A DNA stretch of 64,000 nucleotides, taken from positions 12,292,520 to 12,356,519 of the forward strand of contig CM068553.1 in assembly GCA_035048495.1 (NCBI GenBank), written 5' to 3'. Below, piece by piece: positions 46,401-57,039 of this stretch; position 1 is the first letter of the stretch; each line of letters begins with the position of its first letter. The notes under the pieces were generated by a model. That model was not told the origin of the DNA and searched no databases. It was given only the letters and a program-made list of their open reading frames with translations. The stretch is from Euptelea pleiosperma (Eukaryota > Streptophyta > Magnoliopsida > Ranunculales > Eupteleaceae). A program made the position numbers and the translations under genes.

Positions 46401-48171
46401 TTATGGGCTATCCGGATTGAAAGGTTGTAGGGCCTTCACTCTATATATTTGAGGTCGGATATCCTCTTTTGGGGGATCATATTCCATGCATGCGTGCCAC
46501 GTGTACATCATTCAATTGTATTAGTAGACTAAGTTAATGGATTTCTCTCATGTTTCTGTGCTTTCTCCCGCAATCCACGGCAGTCACAATCCATGTTCAA
46601 AGTTAAAGAACGCCCTTCATGGCGGGCCTACAAATCGACAAGCTTTCCCTTTCACGCACTGTTAAGGCGGTACGTCCTTATGGGTGATCTGGGTCTCTTG
46701 TGACCCACGGATGTGGATCTATTCAATGTTGACCATTTCAGAAAGATGGGTACGCGTACGACCCGGATGTCAAACTAATCAATGACCCATAAGCATATAA
46801 AAATTGGCAGATATACATGATAAGGTCCGTGCTCATCGAACGGTTAGAACGGCTCAGTTCAATGTAAAAGTAATCCTAGCCATCCGATCAACATCTAAAG
46901 ATGAACCGAGCGAAAAATCATAATGCCAATGGTTCGGGGATATCAACCTGATCACATAAGATTGTAATCTGGTCAAACCATAATTATGAAAAGAAAAAGT
47001 CCGTTATTGAATGGTCCGATTGCCTGATGGGGTTGATTGATATTCCACATGTCGTTGACCATTGACCATTTCCCTTCCATGTGCCCCACTTGTATGCTAC
47101 ATAAAAATATATACAATATATAGCATATCCAATCATTCCCTAAGTAGTATATACTATATATACTTCAGGTTGGCAGACCATGTGCTTATAAAAGGGAAGT
47201 ATTCCATGCTCATGCAGACACAAGACTTCTGTACACACCATCCTACTAAGTGGGGTTCAGATTATTTTTATTAACTTGAGATCTAACTATCCAAAAGGTG
47301 GTCCACCAATTGAACTGTTGGGATTGATTTATTGGTGGACCATGAACATGGCATGATGTGAAGGTGGATATAACATCTTAATCATGTACCTAACATAGTT
47401 TGCGTAAATTAAGCTACACCCCAACACGATTTGACCTCCACCCTCCATTTTTTATAGTCAAACAGATCATCAATCGTTTTCTTCCCTCCTGCAAATAGAC
47501 CAACAGATTCCCTCATCAAATTTACTTGTAGGGGGTGTTTGGCAACACAAAAATAAGTAACTTATTGAATTTTATAAGACAAAAAGTTAAAAAAGTTAGT
47601 TTGGATGTGTTTCATATTTTAACTTTTAAAAAGTTAAAAACTAACTTAAAACTGAAGCTAAATTTTTTAGCTTATAACTTCTAAGAGAAGTACTTCTCAA
47701 AAATTAGAAAGCCTCTTAACGCTTTTAATTTCTCTGACTTTTTTGGAGGTAAAAAATCAACTAGTAACTTCTACTACAAGTAGAATTGCCTATACTTCTC
47801 GTTCCCAAACTCCCCCCAGCTTCTCCTCTTTTTTTTTTTGACTAATTAAGGGGCTGTTTGGTTCCAAAGGTAATTTTGCATTGATCAAGGTTAACTTTGC
47901 AACCAAACAACAGGAAAATGTTTTCACTTAAAATTAACAAAATTAGGTAATTAGAGGTGATAAACAGTGAGATCAACCCAGTTGATGCAATTCAATTCGA
48001 CATCATAAAATGTGATTGGTCGGTCCCGCTTGTCCACTACCGTTTGATCGGAACTCGATCATCGGTTGAATCACCATAATATAATATCACTGCTTGTCAG
48101 TCTAGCATTTCTCAAGATGGAACCATGTGATGTATTTATTTTCTCAGAAATTGTAAGGGGAAATCTTAGAC
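46401..48171. other. Intergenic, no gene seen
   Basis: CACGTG-type sites occur near 46500. MITE-like 'gggtgtttgg' ends occur near 47530 and 'ggggctgtttggttcc' near 47850, the latter beginning an incomplete element. No exon-like coding signal was found. Confidence 0.45.
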
Positions 48172-48362
48172 TAGTAAAACTTCTGTCACAATCGGATTGC
48201 AAATCACACAATCACAGCCAATGAGTTCTCGGCACGTACACCTCAAAGCACAAGCACATGGGTACGTTGCGAAAGCACTTGTGTACGTGCCGAGAACTCA
48301 TTGGCTTATGATTTGGCTTATGATTGTGTGATTTACAATTTCTTGTGATAGAAGTTTTACTC
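48172..48362. mobile_element. 191-bp hairpin MITE with 9-bp target duplication
   Basis: The start TAGTAAAACTTCTGTCACAA and the end TTGTGATAGAAGTTTTACTC are inverted, and the arms continue through 'gccaatgagttctcggcacgtac' to the centre. The flanks are ATCTTAGAC (48163-48171 and 48363-48371), an exact 9-bp duplication. A second copy is at 59992-60173. Confidence 0.9.
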
Positions 48363-48448
48363 ATCTTAGACCATACAGTCCGCATTCCTAGGAATTTGTG
48401 CTGAAATGATAAAAGATATGATATTAATGTTATTGAGACTATATGGAG

Positions 48449-48835
48449 CAAAACTTGACTTACCATCCATTGTCACTGACCACCCACAATATAAGCCGCG
48501 TGGCGCATTTTTAGAGGACTGACCGTATAGATGTTTGGCCAAATCTTAGGTGGACCTAAAAAACCAAAAATTCAACCTGAACAGTAATTTCTAAGCGTTG
48601 GATTGGAGTCATCTTCATGGGTTGATTTTAACCGTGAGAATTTGCGCACTATTGACCATTATTTGAGATACAAGATCGAAAGGTTTGAAATCACTACTCA
48701 GGCTGATTTTTGGTTTGTAGGTCCACCTAGGGATTAGTCAAACATCCATACAGTCAGTGCCTTCAAAATATGCCACGTGGCTCATATTGTGTGCGGTCAC
48801 GGCTTCGCTGATCGTCGCCGGTCAGCCAAGTTTTA
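48449..48835. mobile_element. CACGTGGC-core MITE copy
   Basis: The left end GCAAAACTTGACT and the right end AGCCAAGTTTTACTC are inverse-related. The interior has the shared core: CCGCGTGGCGC, 'ccgtatagatgtttggcc', then the inverse arm 'ggtccacctagggatt' and CCACGTGGCTCATATTGTG. It lies only 87 bp from the hairpin element. Confidence 0.8.
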
Positions 48836-49489
48836 CTCGATTATATGTAAATAAAATAACAAGAATGCCCTTTCATGCACTGTAAAAGAGAATGAAAAGA
48901 CCAGGCGTGGTATCCCTATTCAATTGCCATTAATGTCATAAAGGATTTCAACCGTCCAGTTTAATGGGGCCCATTAAAATTTTAGGGCAAATCTACGATC
49001 TAAGGCTTATAGCCCATTGTAAATGTCTATAAATGGCAAGTTATGAAGACGGGAGTACGGGACCCCATCATTTGCTGGGTTCTACACTTCTACTACCTAA
49101 AAGATGTCCTGAGTCAAAAAGAAAAATCTACCCTCTGGTATGATTGCCACCGTTGGATCTATAGACTTTTTATGGTTCACCAAATTCTTCTTACCATCTA
49201 AAGAAGAACTCTTGACTACTGATGGTAAACATAGGTGGGGTCGGATCCAATGTATATCTGCTATTTATAGCCATTTGATTTGATCAGTCCAAACATAACG
49301 TAAGAGATCCTCTAGCTATCATATCAAATTGAATTTAGGAATATTCTAGATGGGGCCCATCGAATGGTAAAAAGTGTGCCACCTAATCTTTTGTCCAAAG
49401 ATGGGGACCACACACCATCTTTACCTTCTTCCCATATTATCTCCCAAAAGAAGCAAATCATTATCCAACCCGTGACTTACATTGAAGAG

Positions 49490-49735
49490 TATTTTTGCAA
49501 CATCCCCCTGAAAATCCAAACTATATAGTAATACCCCCCTTGACCTATTTTAACCTTCGTTGACTCAAATTAGTGTCGTATTTATGCGATATTTTGGTCC
49601 TTTCATAACGCCCGCCATGTTTTTACCGTGAGTCAAATGACAGTTAAACTAGGTGAAGGGGTAAGTATAAGGGGGAATTACTAATTACTTTCAAATTTCA
49701 AGGAGGTGTTACAAAAAATACCCCACAACCAACTA
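49490..49735. mobile_element. Probable Mutator-type MITE
   Basis: 'tatttttgcaacatccccctg' on the left faces 'aaggaggtgttacaaaaaatacc' on the right. The arms contain 'cgttgactcaaatta' and 'gagtcaaatgacagttaa'. It resembles the families at 13649-14415 and 62911-63356 in style. Confidence 0.6.
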
Positions 49736-50026
49736 AAACCTAGAAGACCCTAAAAGTAGGACCCTCTAGTACACTAAACTGTTTTATTGCCCCAAATAGT
49801 CCATTAAAAAGAAAAAAAAATGGAGGAAAAATAAAACATTTACCACAATTTTGGTACAGTTGCCCCTTCATTCAAAGGCCACAGGAAGAAAGATACAAAG
49901 AAGAAAAACCAAATGATTACAAAACAAACACATTTATCAACTTGTTTTTTCTTTCTGAAAATCCAAAAAAACAAAAGAGAGAAAAAGAAGTTGATAGATG
50001 CAAGAACATTTTTTTTTTCTTTCTGT

Positions 50027-50902
50027 CTATAGTTTATAGATAATAAGGAAGCAAGGTAACACAGCTCTTGAATCGAATACAAGTAGCTCACCGGTATCTC
50101 CACTTACCGAGTCAAACCCGACTCGGCCTTCAAAAAACGATTCGAGTCCGAGTCGTTTACACACTTTACCTGCGATGACTCGGCAAACCAACATAGCTCT
50201 TCTTCCTCTCCCTCCACCAGCGCTTTCGTGGGCAACTCCACTGCCGGAAAACGTACAAATCGCCGTGTCTTTACCGGAAAACGTACACATCCCGCCTGCG
50301 TCATAGATCGCTCCGGCAGTGGGTCCCAGGCAATGAAATCTCATAACTTCGTTACCGTCGGCGATGCATCGCGCGTCATCTTCTTTACTGCTGTTGCCCG
50401 AGCTGCCTGAAACAGCCCGAGACTTCACCATATCTCTGTATTCTTCGAACCGGGCAACGGTCTTGGGTAGATTTTGAACCTTGAAGACCATTTCGATCCG
50501 ACCCGAGAACGCCTTAGGTGACCAGCTTGTGTGGAAGATTATCTCTACGACATTTCGAGATGGGTGTCCCTCGTGCAGCTCCGTCAGTGTCGGGAAGAAC
50601 GGGTCAGGCGTTCGAGCAGGACGGGAAGAGGGACTGTGTCGAACTCGGTTCGGTGGATTCGAACCCGGATCGGATTTTGTGGTTCGTGGACGGTGGTATC
50701 TCGAACTGGGTTGTGTGGGTGATGGTGGTTGTGGTTTTTTGGTCTTCTTCTTAGTGGTCTCGACGACGTCTTTGAGGTTTTGAAAGCTCTTTCTGCAACT
50801 GGAAGAGGGGAGGAGGTGGTTGAGGTGTTTAGGGTTTGGGAGGTAAACGTCTTCGAAAGCTCTGGACTTGCACTGTAACGATCTGACCCAACCAGTCGCC
50901 AT
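50027..50902 (-). CDS. Plant-specific PARP-like-fold protein (C2H2-like zinc finger family, finger absent)
   Basis: This is an intronless 291-aa gene. The ATG at 50902 (MATGWVRSLQCKSRAFEDVY) is preferred over the in-frame TTG at 50914. The N-terminus is basic and proline/serine-rich (residues 40-100). The conserved C-terminal region runs from FFPTLTELHEGHPSRNVVEI (102-121) through KVQNLPKTVARFEEY (141-155), RCIADGNEVMRFHCL (178-192) and GRRAMLVCRVIAGKV (233-247) to VLPCFLIIYK (281-290). It matches plant proteins annotated as C2H2-like zinc finger proteins whose C-terminus resembles the PARP catalytic fold; no zinc finger is visible here. CTFSG occurs twice (206-210, 216-220). Catalysis is unproven and the function in plants is unclear. 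A CT-rich leader lies at about 50915-51010. No neighbour suggests a pathway. Confidence 0.85.
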   Translation of the reverse strand: MATGWVRSLQCKSRAFEDVYLPNPKHLNHLLPSSSCRKSFQNLKDVVETTKKKTKKPQPPSPTQPSSRYHRPRTTKSDPGSNPPNRVRHSPSSRPARTPDPFFPTLTELHEGHPSRNVVEIIFHTSWSPKAFSGRIEMVFKVQNLPKTVARFEEYRDMVKSRAVSGSSGNSSKEDDARCIADGNEVMRFHCLGPTAGAIYDAGGMCTFSGKDTAICTFSGSGVAHESAGGGRGRRAMLVCRVIAGKVCKRLGLESFFEGRVGFDSVSGDTGELLVFDSRAVLPCFLIIYKL

Positions 50903-51060
50903 TAACGACGACAAGAAGAGCTCGAGCTTTGGTTGGTTTGCTTTCAGAGATTCTCTCAGCTTTCTTTGTTTTCTTTCCTTCTCTCATCTAAGAAGAATAG
51001 AATTGAAGAGGGTGTCGTGTCGTCTGTTTTATTCTCTCTTTCATATTTTTTTCAATGACT

Positions 51061-52059
51061 AAATTACCCTTTGAAAGTCAAATAATTTACACAAGAGAAA
51101 CGGTCAAAAATAAAATAAAAAATAAAGACATATTTCATTTATGGAATTATGAAGATTTTAAAAACAAAAAAATAAGTAATTTATTAACAAGTTAGGAGCA
51201 ATGATAATATGTTGAAACATTCTAACATATTATATGGTTGCACCAATCAATGGGAAACAACCTATTAAACTGATTTTTGGTGTTTAGGTCTACCAAGAGG
51301 TGAAAGAATACATCCATGGTTATGTGGGCCCCCAAAGAATTTGTCAACGTGGCAGGTTTGGAGGGGGACTTGCCAAACCCCTTCCTCCTCCCATGGACGT
51401 GTTTTTTAATAAGTTGGGAAAGCCAACAAAGAGGGTGAGAGGTCCAGAAGTTAGAATGGTTTGAGAGCTTTACTTTGGAAGCTAGCTCAACAGTACAAAA
51501 ATTGGTGGAAGAAAGAGATAATAACATGAAGATACGAACACACGACACAGAGATTTACTTGGTTCCCTCAAGATCGAGGTATGTCCATGGACTCATACCG
51601 ATTCTATTATGTTAATTTTGAGGCAAAATGAAAAATAATAATACAATGATGATCGTCTCATTAAAAGCGATGTATATATACATCCAAAACGAAATTAGGG
51701 TTTTCATATCTCTATATAAAAGTACAAAAATGCCTTTAAGAAAGCTTCAATATTCTAGCTATTAGAGAATATATATTGTAATAAGTTGTGTGAGATACAC
51801 TATATAATTATTGGAGTATCTGATCTCAGATTCTCTCGATTGTCAAGATTAAGATAATATCTACTATTAATTATGATATTCTGTTATATTACTTTCTACG
51901 TTTGATTTTGTTTATCTCTATATAAATCTTTGGTTAATCAATATAATTGATCCAAGTTTTATCAATAATATCTTTTCCTATCATAGCACTATAAGGCCTC
52001 ACAAAATATAACAAAAATAACATCTTCAAAAAGACTAATCAAGTTTAAAATATCAGTAG
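51061..52059. other. Intergenic, AT-rich
   Basis: This stretch lies upstream of the PARP-like gene. A 'gagaatatatattgtaataagttgtgtgagat' phrase near 51765-51800 recurs at 55380 in a hairpin element. No gene was seen. Confidence 0.5.
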
Positions 52060-52375
52060 ACAGGAGGAAGATTGTCAAAATATTTTTGAGTTCCTTTTCT
52101 GGAGGGAGTAGATAACATTTTGCGAGTCAGATTCAACTACAATCCTTCAGATATTCAGCTCTATTGCTTTATCAAGACCCCACTTTATGGCTTCTGCTTC
52201 AACTTCTTCTGCTGAGTTCCTGTTTCCGTATGCATTTCTTGCAGCAACAAAAACTCCATTAGCATTCTGATAATAAAGCTCATACCTTCTTTATTTGTAT
52301 TTTTTCCCAAGCTGCGTCAGTGTTCATCTTGAGCCAAGGTCGTTTGGGCTTTACCCATTTGGTCCTAGATTATTT
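52060..52375 (-). pseudogene. RNase H-like (RVT_3) fragment of a retroelement
   Basis: The - strand reads WLKMNTDAAWEK, then after a break FVAARNAYGNRN, EEVEAEAIKWGLDKAIELNI and IVVESDSQNVI. This is the order of a plant LINE-type RNase H domain (D...E...D). An internal stop and the lack of RT show it is a remnant. Confidence 0.75.
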
Positions 52376-53383
52376 TTTGTCTCCTTTTGTTCTTTGCTTC
52401 AAGGTACCTTATAAACTTCTAAACTTCCTACAAAGGGGCTACACAACGCATGAATATTGTTTCTTCCTTATGCCTCGGGCGCATTTCCATATGAACATGG
52501 GTAGTCTTTTCTTTCCCCCTTGCTCAAAGGAATGCTAAGAATCTGGTTTGCCATGGATTGGTCAAAAATATTTATGATAAGTTGGTATTTCCAACTAATT
52601 TGAAGACTATTTCTAAGATCTTGGACTTTGCTCAAGGGTTTTCTAGAGGTGTTCTCCCAAAGAGTGGCCTATTAGGAATCCAAGGATCCTTCCAAATGTC
52701 AACAACCTCACCATTTCTCATCACTCAAAAAATATTTTTGTTTATAAGATCTCTGTTTTTTTATTTATTTATTCCTTTTCAGACCCAAGAGTTGCTAGGA
52801 GTATATTTGGTTTTTAAAATAGAAGTCTTGGAAAAATATTTTGCTTTAAGGGACTTAGGTGGCGTTTGGTAAAACTTAATTTCAAACCTTTAGTCTGAAA
52901 CTAGAACAGTCAGACCTTAACGAGACATTCAGACCATTTGGTAAACATTTAAAATTCAGACTTAAAATTTAATGTCACCGAAATTCAGTGATTTATTTTA
53001 AGCCACGCCCCCTTCACTTAATATGGTAAGACATTTTGGTTGAATGTGGTAAGTGATGAAATCATTAAAAAGATTCTAAGATTCTTTTCAAAATACCCAA
53101 TACCATTGTATTAAAGCTTTCTCTATAACAACTTACAAAAATGTCTTAATAAATATTTTAAAATATACCCAATATGCCATTATCTTAATTTTCAGATATA
53201 AAGACTTTTACGGTACTACTTAAATTAAGTACTTTAAGCGACAATAAAGAAATTGAGTTTTCCAAGATCTTCCAACATTGTTTAGTAAGTAGAGAAGGAT
53301 TTTAAATTAAGTAAGATGAGTTTTTTGTTTTCTTAGTATCACCCCACCAAAATTTGTTGACCATGGAAAGGCTAAAACATTTT
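52376..53383. other. Intergenic with possible MITE
   Basis: 'ggtggcgtttggtaaaac' near 52858 starts an element-like stretch with repeated 'cagacc' and 'ttcagac' phrases to about 53000. Its right end is not defined. No gene was seen. Confidence 0.4.
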
Positions 53384-53722
53384 TAATTTTGACACAAAAT
53401 TTCACACAAAAAAATTGGCGGGGCCACAAAAAAATTGGCGGGGCCAATGTATAAATTATAAGTTTTGGAATGAGATAATTTTTGGTCAAATCATTCTGAT
53501 ATTCGTAGCCTAGTTTACAAGTTGAAGAATTATAGACCGTCTATTTTTTTCTCGTTAACTTGAAACCCACATTTCACGGGGTTAGAAATTTCAGAATGGG
53601 CTGATTTTTTGTAGGAGTGATCTATATGGTGAGGAAATCATCCATTGATTTATCTTCGATGTGGGTACGCCTAAATTGGTGTGAAATTTTGTGTCAAAAA
53701 TTGTGTCCCCTGATCTTGACAC
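53384..53722. mobile_element. MITE of the 'GTGTCAAAA' family, copy 1
   Basis: The left TTTTGACACAAAATTTCACAC is the inverse of the right 'gtgtgaaattttgtgtcaaaa'. The interior has 'acaagttgaagaattatagac', shared with 54067-54420 and 63640-64000. A 17-bp stretch 'aaaaaaattggcggggcc' is duplicated near 53407-53440. Confidence 0.7.
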
Positions 53723-54066
53723 TTTTTAATTATAGGAAAGTAGAAAAATTGATTCACAAGTTGGGGTCAAGAAATAAAGGGTGTATCTGTTATTAGAGTG
53801 AGAGTGATAGGAGGGAGAAAGGGAGTGGGGTTGGTGGGGTTTAGTTAAATTTCCCTCCAGTCACATTCTTCAACCAATCCTAAAAAGGGATCCATGACTT
53901 TATTATTTCTTAGAAAACAAGCAACAGGTGCTTTTATTGTGTTAACATTTAAAGTTCTAAACGTAAAAATGTAAAAGAATGAAAAGAGAGTACACAGACA
54001 CAGTCTTTGACCAAGAACAAAAATTTATAGTGTCATGGTGTTTACTATATACAACTTTAAGTGTCA

Positions 54067-54420
54067 GGATCATCAGGGGACACATTTTGACACAAAATTT
54101 CACACCAGTTTTGGCATCAATCAGTAGCTGATTTTTGGTGAGGATGCCCATTCTGAAATTTCTAACCCCATCGAATGTGGGTTTCAAGTTAACAGTACAA
54201 ATAGGCAGTCTATAATTCTTCAACTTGTAAACCAGGCTACGAATATCAGATTGATTTGAATTTTTGTGAGGGTGATCTCCTCACCATTGAGACCATGCTC
54301 ACCAAAAATCATCCCTTCCCAAAACTTCTAATTTATATATTGGCCCCCGTAAATTTTTTTGTATGAAATTGTGTCAAAATTTGTGTCAAAATTTGTGTCC
54401 CCTGATCTTGACCCAAAATT
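54067..54420. mobile_element. MITE of the 'GTGTCAAAA' family, copy 2
   Basis: The left 'atcatcaggggacacattttgacac' is inverse to the right 'gtgtcaaaatttgtgtcccctgat'. The interior contains 'ctgatttttggtgaggatg' and its partner 'gtgagggtgatctcctcacc'. It is about 350 bp. Confidence 0.75.
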
Positions 54421-54454
54421 TAATTATTTAACTAACGCCAGGGCGATTGCTAAA

Positions 54455-54860
54455 AAAAAAAAGATCAGGATAAGATGACACAGATTCTTACACGGCTCCG
54501 TGAGTCCCATGTTGAGATGAGCCAATGGCAGAGTTTTGGTGAGGGTAGAGTATAGATTATCCTAGGCAAATATCAGCTAGTCCTAACATTTCTATCCAAA
54601 TGAAAATTAGATTACAAGTTGAAGATTCTCGAAATCCACAGCCGAGAACACAACTCCCCAGAGAGAGCAGAAAAAAGTGGGGGAGCCTGACCCTAAGTTT
54701 TATATCCACATTTTATAGAGTAGAAAAGTAAAATGGTCTAATTTTTGGTGAGTATGATCATCATGGCACGAGATCATCTTTACCAAAAATCAGCTCTTGA
54801 CTCATCTCCATGTAAACCACATAGAGCTGTGTAAAAATTTGTGTCAAAGAAATCCTCTAA
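54455..54860. mobile_element. MITE of the 'GTGTCAAAA' family, divergent copy
   Basis: 'gatcaggataagatgacacagattcttacac' on the left faces 'gtgtaaaaatttgtgtcaaag' on the right. The 'gtttttggtgagggtag' and 'ttaccaaaaatcagctc' arms are present. The boundaries are approximate. Confidence 0.55.
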
Positions 54861-55371
54861 GAATATCCTAACCATTATTATATATTTATAAAACTTCAAT
54901 TCTGAAGGTGTTTTTTTTTTGTTTTAATTTCATTATTAGTTGCCACACCCATTTCTTACATCCAGTACTCGGGCCCACATAAGATCATGTTCGACAATCC
55001 GACCATACATTGTGTTTTCATTGCCGTGATGATCGTCATCACCAAAAATCAGTCCATTTTGACGTTGCTAACTATATAAAAAATTGACCTAAAGTAACGG
55101 TTTAATTTGATGGTCCAGATCTTTCAAATTCAAGTCAATTTTTTCATGAGGTTAGAAACTTCAAAGTGGACTATTTTTTTGTGAAGATGGTCTCCACAGT
55201 ATGGACAATTCAATGTATAGTTTTAGTCTAGCACGTTCTCAATTTTTGCTTTTAATTATATTATACCCCCTTAAATATTTTTATTTTATTTTTAGTGCCT
55301 CCTCAATTTTTATTTTAGTTTACTGCCCCTCAAATTTTCTTTTAAGATTACCCAATAAATGATTTGACTCG

Positions 55372-55525
55372 ATTATTGGAGAATATATTGTAATAAAATG
55401 TGTGAGATGCACCATATCATCCTAATCCTAATCTCGGCAATGGGATGAATAGAGAATCTGAGATACACCCAAAAATGATATGGTGCATCTCGCTCACTTT
55501 ATTACAATATATTCTCGAAAACCGA
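55372..55525. mobile_element. 150-bp hairpin repeat
   Basis: 'gagaatatattgtaataaaatg' and 'gtgagatgcaccatatcat' on the left are matched by the inverses 'atgatatggtgcatctcgc' and 'tttattacaatatattctc' on the right. No target duplication is clear. It is a small MITE-like foldback. Confidence 0.7.
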
Positions 55526-55572
55526 TTCTTATCATGTGCACCATACATCCCAATAGTAAATCTCTTATAGAC

Positions 55573-55932
55573 GAGTAAAACTTTGATGAGAGGGCACAAT
55601 ATGAGCCACATGGCACACTCTTCGAGGACTCTAACTGTACGGATGTTTTTCCAATCCCTAGGTGGACCCACAAACATAAAATCAGACCGATTAGTGATTT
55701 CTATACGTTGGATTAGAATTATTTTCATGGGTTGATTTTAGTTGTGTGGATTTGAGCATTATTGACCATTATTTGATGTACAAAGATCCAAAGGTTTGAA
55801 ATCACTATTCAAGCTAATTTTTGGTTTGTAAATCCACAGAGGGATTGGAAAAACATACATACGGTCATAGTCCTCTAAGAGTGTCCCACGTGGCTCATAT
55901 TGTGCCCTGTCATCGGCCTCAAAGTTTTGCTC
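55573..55932. mobile_element. CACGTGGC-core MITE with GAGTAAAACTT termini
   Basis: It is a 360-bp element. The start GAGTAAAACTTTGATGAG and the end CAAAGTTTTGCTC are inverted, with an exact 9-bp duplication CTTATAGAC on both sides (55564-55572, 55933-55941). The interior core is the same as at 34111-34496 (ATATGAGCCACATGGCACAC ... CCACGTGGCTCATATTGTG), but the termini differ. Confidence 0.92.
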
Positions 55933-56584
55933 CTTATAGACAGTAATTTCTAGTCAATAAATCTAAGAATCTACATTTATTTACCCACCAAATACTATAG
56001 TATATAAATAATAAAATATAACATAAAAGGAGATAGAAAAGCACTCAAAATCAGACGGTTAGGATGAGTCAATCAGCACCATTTCCGAGCAGGTGAGAAT
56101 AGAAGGAGAATGGAAACTGTGAAAAGCACTGAAATTTAAACAGAAAAAGGACAGATTACATGTATAAACATGGGTGGTTTTTCATATGTAAGGAGACAAA
56201 AGCATAAGAAGACGACAAGATGTAGATATGTTTAAGCTTTTAAGGTAAAAAACCAGGTAAGTTAAGGAAGGGAAATGGAATTTGAAATGTAAAGGGGGAA
56301 TTGAAAATCACGTTTCCCTATGGTGGTGGGCTGGTGGGTGCATTACTGGATATTGGGTTGCTGGGTTGCCAGCCTTTGGCTTCACGCCTAAAGAATCTCT
56401 TGAGCCCCGGGAACCGCGTTATATCCGGCGTGCTTACCCCTGCTTGCGACCAAATTTCTACTTTTTTTTTTCTCTTTCAAGTTTCAACAATGTCCCACCC
56501 CGATGGGCTCACATTTTTGTTTGTTTGGGTTCTCTCCGTGTTATGCCGTGTCAATGAGTCGGGTCAAATCACTAGCTTGAGTCA

Positions 56585-56866
56585 TGGTTTAAAAAACCAC
56601 CGTTAGTTATAATGGAAAAGGATCTCCCACCGTTATGTCACATACCGTTTCAACGTTTAGAAAATAACAGCCGTTTTTTTATGAAAAAATTTGTTAAAAA
56701 ACACCGTTATTTTCCGTTATAAATTTTACTGAAAGTTTGAAATTCAAAATTGAATTCTAGATCCGTTTTTTTTTTTTTTTTTTTTTGGTACAATCCATTA
56801 TAACGGAAAGACGTAATGCCTCCAATCAATTATTCCGTTACAACGGCCTCTATTAAACCTTGGTTT
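56585..56866. mobile_element. MITE with 'TGGTTTAAAAAA' ends and CCGTTATAACGG motifs
   Basis: 'atggtttaaaaaaccaccgttag' on the left and 'acaacggcctctattaaaccttgg' on the right form inverted ends. Internal 'ccgttattttccgttataa' and a T-run (56767-56786) are present. Confidence 0.6.
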
Positions 56867-57039
56867 GAGTCTAGGATATTGTCCGTTTCCGTCTGTATTC
56901 AAGTTGACCCATTAAAACCCAAAATTGTTTTCCGACCCGATTGTGTATATATATATATATTTTTGGGCAAGGTGTTAGTTGTAAAATAGTTGAAGACAGG
57001 TCAAACTGTTTGGGGGTAGGGATGAGGTTAAGATTACAG

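Noticed and set aside
48212..48466. 84-codon frame on the - strand
   Set aside because: It lies across the hairpin MITE arms; the same peptide appears at the other copy, as expected for a repeat.
50481..50783. Open frames on the + strand over the PARP-like gene
   Set aside because: They are shadow frames of the conserved - strand gene, with no family resemblance.
50903..50914. Upstream in-frame start (TTG) for the PARP-like gene
   Set aside because: TTG is not a usual plant nuclear start; ATG at 50902 begins the conserved MATGW N-terminus.
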